A DNA stretch of 64,000 nt, from NCBI GenBank assembly GCA_046546375.1, contig JBKGXV010000007.1:1-64000 (forward strand). Reading direction: 5' to 3'. A program made the position numbers and the translations under genes. Of this stretch, positions 1 through 9,055 are shown piece after piece (within the stretch, counting starts at the first letter, position 1; the number at the start of each line of letters is the position of its first letter). Under the pieces are notes generated by a model that was given only the letters and a program-made list of their open reading frames with translations, did not search any database and had not been told where the DNA came from. This DNA is from JAEZKC01 sp046546375. Lineage in GTDB: Bacteria; Fibrobacterota; Chitinivibrionia; Chitinivibrionales; Chitinispirillaceae.

Positions 1-133
1 TCATGGTGAGTTCGGTTCTGTTGGTTTCACCTCTGAAGAGGCTGTCAGCCCGGGCGACCACCTCCTGAGCGGTCTGAGCGAAAGAGAAACAGAACAGAAC
101 CGGAATAAAAAGGAAAACCGGCCTGAAACGCAT
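1..133 (-). CDS. LolA-like outer-membrane lipoprotein-sorting protein (5' part only)
   Basis: The gene enters on the minus strand and its 3' part lies beyond the left edge; 44 codons are visible. The start is the ATG at 133, preceded by a strong AGGAGGAA ribosome site at the right distance. The product opens with a signal peptide (MRFRPVFLFIPVLF, cleavage probably after CFSFA). The mature start QEVVARADSLFRGETNR matches what I recall of the N-termini of 'outer membrane lipoprotein-sorting protein' family members, periplasmic carriers related to LolA that often accompany RND/MMPL exporters. The longer frame open here up to position 210 has no such features and is a shadow. Family assignment rests on a short segment, so it is moderate; the secreted nature is clear. 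Confidence 0.55.
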   Translation of the reverse strand, partial: MRFRPVFLFIPVLFCFSFAQTAQEVVARADSLFRGETNRTELTM

Positions 134-473
134 ATCTTCCTCCTGATTGAAAACAAGCCTGCAGAGTTCAATGATTCAGCGCAAAAACCATGACATTTTG
201 AAAAATCCATGATTCTGAGAAGAAGTTCTTAAAAATTATGAGAATAGTTGATAGAAAAACAGAGTCGGGAGTCTCAGCAAAGGATATGCAACGGGCAGGT
301 GGAAAAGGCGGTGGAATGACAGCCGCTCTTTTGCGCGCTTAAACGGATGTTTATGGGCTGCAGTCGAACGCGCGGGATATCCGAAATTGAATACGGACTG
401 ACAACAGGCCCCCTCCAGCCCGTAATCCAGATATGGAGTACTTCTGAGCTAATCATTATGGAGGGGAGCAAAT
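134..473. other. intergenic stretch, no gene recognised
   Basis: This 340-base gap separates the divergent LolA-like gene and the small DUF1328 gene, so it must hold promoters in both directions. I see no convincing coding frame on either strand, no tRNA-like fold and no clear terminator. A 65-codon frame on the minus strand (274-471) lacks a ribosome site and has no family resemblance. Confidence 0.5.
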
Positions 474-629
474 ATGCTTGTTTGGGCTATCATTTTCCTT
501 ATTGTGGCACTGATTGCAGGAATTCTGGGATTCGGAGGTGTCGCGAGCACAAGTGCAGGAGTAGCCAAGGTGCTTTTTTATATATTTCTTATCCTGTTTG
601 TCATCTCTCTTATGGGACAGATTCTATGA
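474..629 (+). CDS. DUF1328 small membrane protein (YtjA family)
   Basis: A 51-residue protein made of two hydrophobic helices: residues about 2-21 (LVWAIIFLIVALIAGILGF) and about 29-48 (AKVLFYIFLILFVISLMG), joined by the short loop GGVASTSAG. This arrangement, with the GFGG..AGxAK signature between the helices, is typical of the DUF1328/YtjA family of inner-membrane proteins, whose function is unknown; members are often stress-induced. A GGAGGGGAG ribosome site lies immediately upstream of the ATG at 474. It stands alone between a divergent gene and the downstream glycosidase gene. Length agrees with the family (about 50-60 residues). Confidence 0.85.
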   Translation: MLVWAIIFLIVALIAGILGFGGVASTSAGVAKVLFYIFLILFVISLMGQIL

Positions 630-739
630 CAATGAGGTTACCTAAGTTGCCCTGATTAATGTATCTTTCATGCCGGCACTCGAAAACTCCCGGAGGCTCC
701 CGGAAATGCCCCCGGGTTCATTATGGAGCAGCATATTAC

Positions 740-1534
740 ATGAAACACATCATACTGGTCTCATTTCTTTTCATTGGCTCACTTCTCGTTTCCAACACTT
801 TTTCACAATGGAGGGATCTCGAACCAGGCATTTCGCTTGGAGTATTCCAGTCTCCTTTTTACCCGCAATCTCCTGACGGGGCGGTTCATATTGTGAAAGT
901 AGACCCAGACCGGCATGAACTGCATCTTTTCAATGCAAGTCATCCCGAACAGGGCAAGATCATGTCTGCAAAAGAATGGGGCCGCAAAGAAGGCCTGAAG
1001 GTAGTTATGAACGCAGCCATGTACCAGACTGATTACAGAAGCAGTGTATCATTGATGAAAACCAAGGGGCATGTGAACAATCCCAGACTGTCAAAAGACA
1101 AAAGCGTACTGGTTTTTCACCCGCTTAGAAAATCTCTGCCCCCGGTGCAGGTAGTGGACCTTCAGTGTGATGATTTCCAAAGCCTCAAACCTCTGTACCG
1201 GTCAATGGTGCAATCAATACGCATGCTTTCCTGCAAAGGGAAAAATGTATGGCAGAAAAGTGAAAAGAGATGGAGCATCGCAGCTGTCGGCACCGATTCA
1301 AGCAGGAACGTTCTTTTCATGCATGTGGCCGCCCCTCATTCTGTTCACGAATTCATCAATGTGCTCAGAGATCTACCTCTTGAGCTGAAGAGAGCTATTT
1401 ACATGGAGGGTGGTTCGCCTGCTCAGCTTTATGTATCAACCAAGTCAGATACACTTGAACTCACAGGATACTACTCCTCGGGAGGGAGAATCAGAAATGC
1501 ACCTCCCCTGCCGAATATTCTGGGAGTGCGGTGA
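740..1534 (+). CDS. phosphodiester glycosidase family protein (NAGPA/DUF2233), secreted
   Basis: I place the start at the ATG at 740, giving 264 residues. It follows a GGAGCA ribosome site and begins a good signal peptide (MKHIILVSFLFIGSLLVSNTFS). An upstream in-frame ATG at 659 would put 27 non-hydrophobic residues ahead of the signal peptide and is unlikely. The mature part resembles the phosphodiester glycosidase fold shared by human NAGPA ('uncovering enzyme') and bacterial DUF2233 proteins: an early VVMNAAMYQ segment (usual N-A-x-F/M-Y) and a late MEGGSPAQLY segment, the usual (D/E)GG-S substrate loop. Such proteins cleave sugar-1-phosphodiesters or act on exopolysaccharide and spore polymers; the substrate here is unknown. 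A periplasmic or extracellular location is inferred. Confidence 0.75.
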   Translation: MKHIILVSFLFIGSLLVSNTFSQWRDLEPGISLGVFQSPFYPQSPDGAVHIVKVDPDRHELHLFNASHPEQGKIMSAKEWGRKEGLKVVMNAAMYQTDYRSSVSLMKTKGHVNNPRLSKDKSVLVFHPLRKSLPPVQVVDLQCDDFQSLKPLYRSMVQSIRMLSCKGKNVWQKSEKRWSIAAVGTDSSRNVLFMHVAAPHSVHEFINVLRDLPLELKRAIYMEGGSPAQLYVSTKSDTLELTGYYSSGGRIRNAPPLPNILGVR

Positions 1535-1571
1535 ATATAACCAAAAAGCAAACAGATTGTGATGCGAAGGG

Positions 1572-1606
1572 AGAAAAGGTCCGGAGTCGTTTTCAGACAC
1601 CAGACC
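1572..1606 (-). terminator. rho-independent terminator of the fibro-slime gene
   Basis: Reading the minus strand, GGTCTGGTGTC (1596-1606) pairs with GACTCCGGACC (1578-1588) around a 7-base loop, with one mismatch and one G-T pair. It is followed by TTTTC. It sits just beyond the stop of the minus-strand gene ending at 1619. Confidence 0.6.
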
Positions 1607-1618
1607 AAAGAGGGACAT

Positions 1619-4465
1619 TTATCTTGTGACTCCTATTTTTTTCTGATTGAAATAGCTTTTGCCGTCAACCATGACTCCGTTGACTCTTAAAAGATACGTC
1701 CCGGGACCGACAAGCCGACCTTTCTCGTTTGTTCCATCCCACACAAAACCGTATGCATTTGCGGCTTTAGCTTCCTTCAGATCCACACTCTCATTCATTA
1801 CCACATTCCCCACGGCATCGTAAATGACAACCTTACCGAAGGAGCCATTTATATCCTCACGTAAAGGCTTGTTCGATTCGATTCCGATCAGAATTCCAGT
1901 CCTTTTTTCACCTATGACATTTCTGTAAAAATCCAACGCTCTGGGAGAAACCGTCTCCTCGATACGGGTTACATTGGGAATGAAAGGATTTTCACTTATA
2001 GCAATGGAGTTTTCCCCTTCGCTGTTCACCTGAATACTGTCGGGTTCAAGCCCGTTGCCCTCCACGATTACAAACATTTTATCTACTGTATAGGTGATTT
2101 TGCGGGTGATCAGAGCAGAACTGCCTGATTTTTTGGAAACCTCTGCGAATTCAGTATCGGTGCTTTTCCATTGAGCGAAATCGGCATGGGAGATGTAATT
2201 GCCGTATCTGTCCCTGACCACAGCCCAGACTGTCAGCTCATTTTCATTCTTACCGAAGTAATATTCGGTGAAATCATCATCCGAATCCAAACTGGTGACA
2301 ACCGAATCACGCTGGATATCCAAATGATCCGGAGAGCCCGGTTCGACATAAATTTCCATTGATTTGCTTACAGACCTGTTATCATGTGTGTAAATCCCGG
2401 TAACTGTATAGATTTTGTGGGCGACAGTACTGCTGAAAGTCGTCATGCTGCCCTCTGAATCAAGCGTGGCATTCTCCTTATCGCTGAGCTGCCACGATAT
2501 ACGGGAAATCAGAGAATCCTGCGATTCATACTCCTCAAGCCATTCACCTTTGCCATCAAACAATTTGGCATATATATCCAGACTTTCACCAGCCCTGAGT
2601 GTATCTTTTTGCGGTAAGGATGTCATATTTCCCGGATCACCTTCATTGGGATAGAGCTCCATACTGGCCGGGCCGAAATCGGCCACGACAACCACTCTGT
2701 CCGAAATTCCCCCGTTTACCGAGCCCTGAATCCATCCTTCACCACTGTCCTCACACCGAAAAGTCCAAGAATCCACATTATCCGGGGGTAGAGAAGGAAA
2801 ATCGAGATCACCGGAGGTGAACCGCACTTTCACCGATTCCCATTCTCCGTTATCCGACCTTTTACCCCGGGCTACGAGGGTGGTATCACCGTAGGTCCCC
2901 AACTTCAGAGTATCCACAGGCTTGAACTCTCCGTCAACAATCACCCCCAGTGTCACCTCCGTATATGAGACATCACCCACAACCAGAACTGCATCATCAT
3001 GGAAATTTCCCCCGCCTGTCGAAACAGTCACATCCAGAGTGGTGCTTCCCCGATCTGCAACCCGGAGAGCCATTCCCTGGCCCAACTCGGCTTCCGGTCC
3101 GTTGGTGGCAGTGGCGACTTCACTGTCCTGGGTCCCCCAGGAAACGGAACCGACGGAAGGCCCGGCGGGAAAGCAGAAATTACCGAATCCGTCTCTGAAA
3201 ATTGCATAAAAATCACTGTTTTGAGTCTGCTGGGAGCTGATATGTACAGTATCCAGTGCGGCGGGATTTCTCAGATTGGAATCTGTTCTCTTATTAGTAT
3301 CAGGAACCGTTTCCTCTATTACAACCGAAGCCGGTTCATCCGGAATGATCCGTACTGCCACGGTATCCCTCACCAAGCGGTCTGCTTCTTCATCATGGTA
3401 GGAAACCCATATCTGCACGGTTGTATGAGCAGCCGTAGGCATGAAATGTACACTGTCCCCCACACTCCCGACCACCTCAAGAGAATTCTGTGGATTGTAA
3501 TCATCAATAATTCCCCAGTCAAAGTCTCCCGTGGGATTTGTTATAACTCCGGTATCGGACATAATTATTGCTTTGGCAGAAAGAGTATCACCTGCGGTGA
3601 TGGCGGTATCAGCAGGGACCTGAATTTCCACGCCTTCGGGAGGTGCAGAAATCAGATTGGTTTCGATAAGGATAGAAGATCCACTTGTGTGTCTCTCCGC
3701 ATAGAAGAGGCGGAAATCGTAAACTTCCCCCTCTTCAAGACCTAGATCATCCACATACACGGTATCACTTTCTGGCGCATGTATACCCCCCAGATCCATC
3801 ACCAGTTTGTTATCAATGAAAAGCCAGACATCATCATCTCCTCTGAAACGGAACGTCAATCCCGGCTCCATTATGAATTCCCATGCCAGTTCCATAGTGA
3901 ATGAATAATTGTGGTCACCTGTGACTCCACTGTTCGTTGTCCATTCGTTGCCGAAACCCTGATCGTCAATGGGGAAAAAATCTCCGTTATCATAGGTGTA
4001 GATACCATCTCCACTGTACTCGAATACCAGCTCTCCCGGTATGACCACATTTTTAAATGCAGTGTCGTGAGGAGCCGTATCCACTCCCAGATACTCGACA
4101 TCGACCCCGAACTCGTTATTCACCCGCTCTTTATAATCTGCTGAAGGATCGTACAAAGGCTTTGTAGAATCACCTTTTCCGCCGCCATAGGCCCAGTCCC
4201 GGAACCAGTACTTGATGTAGTTATTCAAATATGGAGAAGGCCCCACTTGTGGTTTTTTCTCCTCATCCAAATACTCAGCCACCATTCCGCTGCGTAAGCC
4301 TCCTGTATGAGGAGCTTCGAATTCGGGATTGCTCCTGTCTGAATGAAAATCGTAGAATGTAACATCTACGGTAATGCTATCCGGCCTATTCTGGGCAAAA
4401 AGACCCATACAGAATATTACCCCTAAAAAGAGTGCTGCCTGACTGATGTGTGCAGCTATTTTCAT
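1619..4465 (-). CDS. secreted fibro-slime domain protein with Ig-like repeats and FlgD-like C-terminus
   Basis: About 948 residues from the ATG at 4465 (GGGGG ribosome site; a TTG at 4477 is a weaker alternative). A signal peptide (to about residue 25, ending GLFAQ) is followed by a fibro-slime domain at about 30-270. Its core FRFRGDDDVWLFIDNKLVMD and the following DLGGIHAP are the classic carbohydrate- or matrix-binding PA14-like signature described in Fibrobacter and slime moulds. Residues about 280-830 form several beta-rich Ig-like modules. The C-terminus (about 860-948, with GKVVIYDAVGNVV and WDGTNEKGRLVGPGTYLLRV) is a FlgD-like Ig fold common at the end of Fibrobacterota surface proteins, probably for export or anchoring. 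The likely role is adhesion to polysaccharide. It is a single gene followed by its own terminator. The family call is strong, the substrate unknown. Confidence 0.85.
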   Translation of the reverse strand: MKIAAHISQAALFLGVIFCMGLFAQNRPDSITVDVTFYDFHSDRSNPEFEAPHTGGLRSGMVAEYLDEEKKPQVGPSPYLNNYIKYWFRDWAYGGGKGDSTKPLYDPSADYKERVNNEFGVDVEYLGVDTAPHDTAFKNVVIPGELVFEYSGDGIYTYDNGDFFPIDDQGFGNEWTTNSGVTGDHNYSFTMELAWEFIMEPGLTFRFRGDDDVWLFIDNKLVMDLGGIHAPESDTVYVDDLGLEEGEVYDFRLFYAERHTSGSSILIETNLISAPPEGVEIQVPADTAITAGDTLSAKAIIMSDTGVITNPTGDFDWGIIDDYNPQNSLEVVGSVGDSVHFMPTAAHTTVQIWVSYHDEEADRLVRDTVAVRIIPDEPASVVIEETVPDTNKRTDSNLRNPAALDTVHISSQQTQNSDFYAIFRDGFGNFCFPAGPSVGSVSWGTQDSEVATATNGPEAELGQGMALRVADRGSTTLDVTVSTGGGNFHDDAVLVVGDVSYTEVTLGVIVDGEFKPVDTLKLGTYGDTTLVARGKRSDNGEWESVKVRFTSGDLDFPSLPPDNVDSWTFRCEDSGEGWIQGSVNGGISDRVVVVADFGPASMELYPNEGDPGNMTSLPQKDTLRAGESLDIYAKLFDGKGEWLEEYESQDSLISRISWQLSDKENATLDSEGSMTTFSSTVAHKIYTVTGIYTHDNRSVSKSMEIYVEPGSPDHLDIQRDSVVTSLDSDDDFTEYYFGKNENELTVWAVVRDRYGNYISHADFAQWKSTDTEFAEVSKKSGSSALITRKITYTVDKMFVIVEGNGLEPDSIQVNSEGENSIAISENPFIPNVTRIEETVSPRALDFYRNVIGEKRTGILIGIESNKPLREDINGSFGKVVIYDAVGNVVMNESVDLKEAKAANAYGFVWDGTNEKGRLVGPGTYLLRVNGVMVDGKSYFNQKKIGVTR

Positions 4466-5013
4466 AGCATCCCCCAACGTATAGAAAATAACAACTTGAA
4501 TTGTCGTAATAACACAGACTTATCCCCCTATATTATAATAAATAACGGTGTTGAATGTGTCTTCTACCCTGCTTTTTCCCAAAAAAAGTGTAACATTCTG
4601 TATTATATAATTGAGTCACTTCGGAAAAACGGCTGTTCCCGTACCAAACGTTGCAGTTCAAGATGAAGAACAGTGCAACTAAGGCTGCAGCTGATCCGAC
4701 AACTTAGAATATCGATACAATTCTGTCCTGAAGCAGTTTTTTGCCAACACTGCCGGACATTTTACTATTTTACCCTTCTGTTCTTGAAAAAAGTCTGTCA
4801 GAGCTTGATTAGAAATAATCAGATGTGACTCGGACCACATACAAACTTCAGAAAAAAAGCATATGTCGCAGTTGGTTTTTCCTAGGGGAAAACCATGGAT
4901 GAATGGCAGCGGAATCGCAGTAAGAAAGTGCTTTCCTGTCCAGAAATGTACACCTCGGTTTCATCATACACCAACAATGCGCCTTCAGGGCGCGCCACTC
5001 GGGAAGGATAAAG
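4466..5013. other. 548-base divergent intergenic region with repeated motif and leader hairpins
   Basis: This separates the fibro-slime gene (minus) from the kinase gene (plus). An AT-rich patch near 4530-4545 carries TATAAT-like hexamers on both strands. A motif of C, seven A's and GTGTAAC (4580-4594) recurs in the purA leader near 24346. A 9-bp hairpin with a 3-base loop (4874-4894) and a GC-rich hairpin (4981-4995) lie in the leader of the kinase gene, the second only a few bases before its ribosome site. No convincing gene is seen; a 62-codon frame at 4863 has no ribosome site. Confidence 0.5.
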
Positions 5014-6774
5014 ATGTCAGCGACATCCCAGTCTCGTCCGGAACAGAATGATGCATTCTCGCAAATGCCCGATTTTTCAACTCCCCGAAAAAAGAAATCA
5101 CATCCCGCACAAACTGACGTCCCGTCAGAAGAGAATCCTGCACCATCCACTGCTACTGGAAAAATCAAATCCTCTTCAGGCACACATATCTATATCGGGA
5201 GAAAGATAACCGATTCCGCTAAACCGGCCAGCGTATCGAAGCTGAAAGAAACCACTACGCTTACCGGCTTTTGCATTGATACCGATTATTCTCACAAAAA
5301 CAGACCAACCGCACAGAAAGAAACCTCTTTTTCAGAATCTTTAATATCTACAAAAAAAAACGATCTGAAAAAAACAACGATTCAGGAACCGGAAGCGGTC
5401 ATAATAGACGAAGAGGCATCGGAAGTCTCGACGCAACCGCCGCCTATTTCTAAAGGCGCCTCCCAAAACAGGGAGCGAGGTCAAAAGCACAATCTATCCC
5501 TTGATATATCCAGCTCAACTCTGCGCACCGAAATCCCAAGCGGCAGCGAACAGATTCCACTGGGCTCCGGTGTCATTACCGGAATTCTGGGTACAGGCGG
5601 AATGGCAAGGGTATACAGTATATGGAATGAAAAACTGGAGGTGTTCCGGGCTGTCAAAATACTGCTCAATACGAACCAGCAGTCCACCTGGACCCGTTTT
5701 GAAACGGAAGTCAAAATTTCGGCCAAGCTGCACCATCCCAACATAATCGACATACATACTGTGGGCGAGTGGCGCGGAATCCCTTATTTGGAAATGGAAA
5801 TCATAGAAGGAGAAACTCTGGGTGCTTTGATCAACCGCCATGAAGCACTTCCCGCCCCTGTATGTTCAGCTGCGGCGATTCAGATCATCCGGGCACTGGT
5901 TTACGCTCATTCTCAGGAGATTCTCATTTACGGAAAAAACTACAAAGGGATTATCCACCGAGATCTCAAACCCTCAAATGTGATGATCAGGAATGACGGA
6001 ATTGTCAAACTGATGGATTTTGGGGTAGCCAGACCGGTGGAAACTGGCCTCCACACAATCGACACGGAGAGCATCGTGGGAACCATCCACTATTTCTCTC
6101 CAGAACAGATTAATGGCTACCCCATCGACACGCTTTCGGATATCTATTCTTTCGGCGCTGTACTTTACGAAATGCTGTGCGGAACCAATCCATTCCCCCA
6201 GACCTCGATGGTCAGTCTCATTCGGGCAAAAGAGAAGAACTCGTTCAGAAGGCTTGAAGATGATTCAAGACCGATTGATTCCAGGCTGGCGGCGGTGGCC
6301 CAGGTGTGTCTGCGTTCAGACAAAAAGGGCAGATTTCAGAGTGCTGTCCAGCTCCAGAGTCACCTTGAAGAGATACACACGTCTTTCGGTCTGGGAAGCC
6401 CCGAGGAAGTGTTACGGAACTTTCTCGAAAACCCGCAGGCATTGCATGATCTTTCCGAAGATGAAACCAGGCAGGCGACCGTTGCCAACGATGAAACACT
6501 CGATATCGTAGCGTCAGCCTCGAATGCCCGCACTGGTCAATCGAATAATGAGTCCTCTTGCGCATCACTCAGGGAAGAACAGGATGAGATGGAAACACCT
6601 GTGAAGAGAGGTCACAGTGTCACAATTATCATAGCAGTTCTAGCTGCGCTGCTTTTGATCTTGGGATTGATTCTGTTTGCAACCAGAACTTCCGCCTATT
6701 CATCACAAGCAGAAGATATTGAAACGAGTGTCATCCGACTGAAAGTAGCATATTCAAATGGGAGGAACTGTTAA
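5014..6774 (+). CDS. membrane-anchored Hanks-type Ser/Thr protein kinase
   Basis: A 586-residue protein started by GGAAGGA then ATG. Residues 1-180 are a charged, proline- and serine-rich, low-complexity tail. The kinase domain spans about 183-455: glycine loop GILGTGGMARVYS (190-202), ATP lysine in AVKIL (K215), catalytic HRDLKPSN (315-322), metal-binding DFG (335-337) and the SPEQ/APE equivalent at about 362-365. All residues needed for activity are present. One membrane helix (about 536-556) follows, with about 30 residues outside and no PASTA or other sensor domain. The layout has a cytoplasmic kinase tethered by a C-terminal anchor. The downstream hydrogenase-like sensor gene begins immediately after the stop codon, so the two are probably co-translated and may form a signalling pair. 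Confidence 0.88.
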   Translation: MSATSQSRPEQNDAFSQMPDFSTPRKKKSHPAQTDVPSEENPAPSTATGKIKSSSGTHIYIGRKITDSAKPASVSKLKETTTLTGFCIDTDYSHKNRPTAQKETSFSESLISTKKNDLKKTTIQEPEAVIIDEEASEVSTQPPPISKGASQNRERGQKHNLSLDISSSTLRTEIPSGSEQIPLGSGVITGILGTGGMARVYSIWNEKLEVFRAVKILLNTNQQSTWTRFETEVKISAKLHHPNIIDIHTVGEWRGIPYLEMEIIEGETLGALINRHEALPAPVCSAAAIQIIRALVYAHSQEILIYGKNYKGIIHRDLKPSNVMIRNDGIVKLMDFGVARPVETGLHTIDTESIVGTIHYFSPEQINGYPIDTLSDIYSFGAVLYEMLCGTNPFPQTSMVSLIRAKEKNSFRRLEDDSRPIDSRLAAVAQVCLRSDKKGRFQSAVQLQSHLEEIHTSFGLGSPEEVLRNFLENPQALHDLSEDETRQATVANDETLDIVASASNARTGQSNNESSCASLREEQDEMETPVKRGHSVTIIIAVLAALLLILGLILFATRTSAYSSQAEDIETSVIRLKVAYSNGRNC

Positions 6775-8484
6775 ATGGTAATCGGGAAAAAGCTCAAGGA
6801 ACTGCCGGTAAGTGTGGGAGTGGATACAGAGAAGTGTGTCAACTGCCACGCCTGCATCAGTGCCTGTCCTGTCAAATACTGCAATGACGGCAGTGATGAT
6901 TATGTAAGTGTCAATCCGTTCATGTGTATCGGATGCGGGAACTGCATTACTCACTGCACCCATGAAGCGCGGTTCTGGGTTGATGATTTCGATGCGCTGA
7001 TAGAGGATCTGGCAAGCGGGCAGAAGGTGATCGCCATCATGGCTCCATCTGCCGCATCCAGTTTTCCTTCCCAGTTTCTCAATCTGAACGGCTGGCTCAG
7101 GGACCTGGGGGTGGAGGAGGTTTTCGATGTGAGTTTCGGCGCCGAGCTGACCGTGAAATCATATGTCGAGTACATAAACAACACCAAAGCCAAAACGGTG
7201 ATATCCCAGCCCTGCCCTGCCATTGTCACCTATATCGAGATGTATCTTCCCGAGCTTATTCCCTATCTTGCGCCCGTGGACAGCCCGATGCTTCACACGA
7301 TGAAGATGATCAGAAAGTATTATCCTCAGTTTGCGGAATACAAAATTGCAGCCATCTCTCCCTGTCTTGCAAAGAAGAGAGAATTTCACGAAACGGGTCT
7401 GGGTGACTACAATATCGGCTTCAAATCCGTGCAGAACTATTTGTACCGGAGTGGTACGGATCTCAGTGCCTACCCGGAAGAGCCGTACATGAATCCTCCC
7501 GCCGAACGGGCAGTGGGGTTTTCAAGTCCGGGCGGGCTTCTTAAAACAGCCGAAAGGTGGATTCCCGGCATTTCGGATTTGTCGAGGAAAATCGAGGGGC
7601 CCGACATCATCTACAACTACCTTGACAAGCTGATCGGTTCCATTGATTCAGGAACGGCTCCGGCCCTCATAGATTGTCTGAACTGCACCCACGGCTGCAA
7701 CGGCGGTCCTCTCACAATAACCGAAGAACGCGCTCTTGACGATATCGAAAAGGCTGTCGCCTCGCGTCTGCACCAGGCAGTTGCATCCTTTGAAGGTTCC
7801 AAAGGCGGCGAGCAGTCTGAAAATGCGCCCCCCCAGAAAATAGATACGACACTTGAGAAGTTCTGGCAGGAGGGTGATTACAACCGCAGATACAGAGATC
7901 TCAGTATCAACAACCGCATCATCGTTCCATCAGATGAAGAACTCAATAAGATCTACAAGCTGATGCGCAAGACAAGCAAAAGCGATTTTTACAACTGCAG
8001 TTCCTGCGGATACGGGACATGTCAGAATATGGCCATTGCCATCTACAACGGCCTTAACCGTCCTGAAAACTGCCATTTCTACCTGGCGGAAGAAGCAAAA
8101 ATGAAAACCGCCGCGGTTTCCGAAAACGAAAAACGCCTGAGAACCATTCTTTCAACTACCAACGCGGGCTTCTGTCTGGCCGATGCGGAATTCAGGATGA
8201 TAGTGGTGAATAATTCGTTCTGCAGGATTTTCGGCATGCAGCGTGAGAAACTCATCGGTTCAACAATTCTCAAGAAACAGTTGGAACGATGTACCAACGG
8301 CAATGGCCTGACTTCTGAGATACGCGTATGCAGCCCAGAGGGAGAGATAAGCTATTATCAGATTATCGCGAACCCGTATTTCGATGAAAATAAAGATCTG
8401 GTAGGATATTTCGCTCTGATAGTGGATATCAGCAAGTACCGCAAAGAGACAAATGCCGGACCGGCTTCGACACGGGCGAGTTAG
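6775..8484 (+). CDS. iron-only-hydrogenase-like PAS sensor protein
   Basis: A 569-residue cytoplasmic protein with its ATG directly abutting the kinase stop and a GGGAGGAAC ribosome site inside the kinase gene. In order: a two-cluster ferredoxin (C21,C24,C27,C31 and C51,C54,C57,C61); an iron-hydrogenase large-subunit domain (about 85-310) keeping four cysteines in the H-cluster positions: C147 in SQPCPAIV, C197 in ISPCLAKK, and C304 and C308 in CTHGC; an additional four-cysteine iron-sulfur motif (C408,C411,C416,C433); and a PAS domain (about 455-553). The proton-transfer cysteine that precedes the first ligand in active enzymes is a proline here (P146), as expected for a sensor rather than a catalyst. 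No kinase or phosphatase output domain follows, so the adjacent kinase is a plausible partner (inference). It resembles the sensory group C/HydS-like hydrogenases. Confidence 0.8.
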   Translation: MVIGKKLKELPVSVGVDTEKCVNCHACISACPVKYCNDGSDDYVSVNPFMCIGCGNCITHCTHEARFWVDDFDALIEDLASGQKVIAIMAPSAASSFPSQFLNLNGWLRDLGVEEVFDVSFGAELTVKSYVEYINNTKAKTVISQPCPAIVTYIEMYLPELIPYLAPVDSPMLHTMKMIRKYYPQFAEYKIAAISPCLAKKREFHETGLGDYNIGFKSVQNYLYRSGTDLSAYPEEPYMNPPAERAVGFSSPGGLLKTAERWIPGISDLSRKIEGPDIIYNYLDKLIGSIDSGTAPALIDCLNCTHGCNGGPLTITEERALDDIEKAVASRLHQAVASFEGSKGGEQSENAPPQKIDTTLEKFWQEGDYNRRYRDLSINNRIIVPSDEELNKIYKLMRKTSKSDFYNCSSCGYGTCQNMAIAIYNGLNRPENCHFYLAEEAKMKTAAVSENEKRLRTILSTTNAGFCLADAEFRMIVVNNSFCRIFGMQREKLIGSTILKKQLERCTNGNGLTSEIRVCSPEGEISYYQIIANPYFDENKDLVGYFALIVDISKYRKETNAGPASTRAS

Positions 8485-8524
8485 ACCTGCTGGAACTGAT
8501 TTCGGAAATATCAAGATACCGGAA

Positions 8525-9032
8525 TGTTTATTATTCCGGCCGGTCATACCACTTCCACTGTGAGCTACATCGGATCGTTTCTGCTGATCGCCATCGGTTC
8601 TGCTTGCGGCCGCAGGTCAGCTTATTCTGAGCCGAGGGTTACAGGTATACTCCCATTTCCACCGGAGCACTGGTGATCATAACTTCTCCTGTGATGAACA
8701 TTCTGGCGAGGGTGCTGTTCTTCAGTGAAGCTCTGACCGTGAACATGGCGTTCGGTTTACTGATTATTCTTTCGTCCAGCACATTTCTGATACTGGATAA
8801 GTGCAGAACAAACATCAGTAAAAAAGAGGTCAACGTGGAGAATGTAGCTGCTTGAAAACTCAGTAGTCTCATCGGAGGTGCAGAAATGGCTACTGCAGCT
8901 GATGAAAAGTCAGCTGCAGCTGGAATCAGTTGGCACACAAATGGCAGGTCCAGCAAAATAGAGCAGTCTGTATATTTTTCCAGGGAGTGCGTCAGATATA
9001 CTCTACTGGAACACTTGTACAATTCCGATTAA
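8525..9032 (+). pseudogene. decayed Bax-inhibitor-1/YccA family gene
   Basis: No intact gene occupies 8485-9055, but broken plus-strand pieces resemble the C-terminal half of YccA-type seven-helix membrane proteins. About 8526-8674 encodes IGSFLLIAIGSACGRRSAYS. A second frame (about 8652-8855) encodes STGALVIITSPVMNILARV, then LFFSEALTV, LLIILSSSTFLILD and KCRTN, which parallels the family's V-ANIF-...-ALxx-IS...VLI-SG-ILxDTSRI pattern. A third piece near 8969-9032 encodes VRYTLLEHLYN, parallel to YIRATVSLY--LYN. At least two frameshifts and internal stops separate the pieces and the N-terminal half is absent. This is my reading of motifs by eye; a translated search would confirm or reject it. 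Confidence 0.45.
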
Positions 9033-9055
9033 CTCACTGTGAATGGACTTTCTGA

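Noticed and set aside
1..210. 69-codon minus-strand frame at the left edge
   Set aside because: Different frame from the signal-peptide-bearing LolA-like gene starting at 133, which has a strong ribosome site; the 69-codon frame is Ser/Arg-rich without family resemblance.
2999..3745. 248-codon plus-strand frame
   Set aside because: Antisense to the fibro-slime gene, no ribosome site and no recognisable domain.
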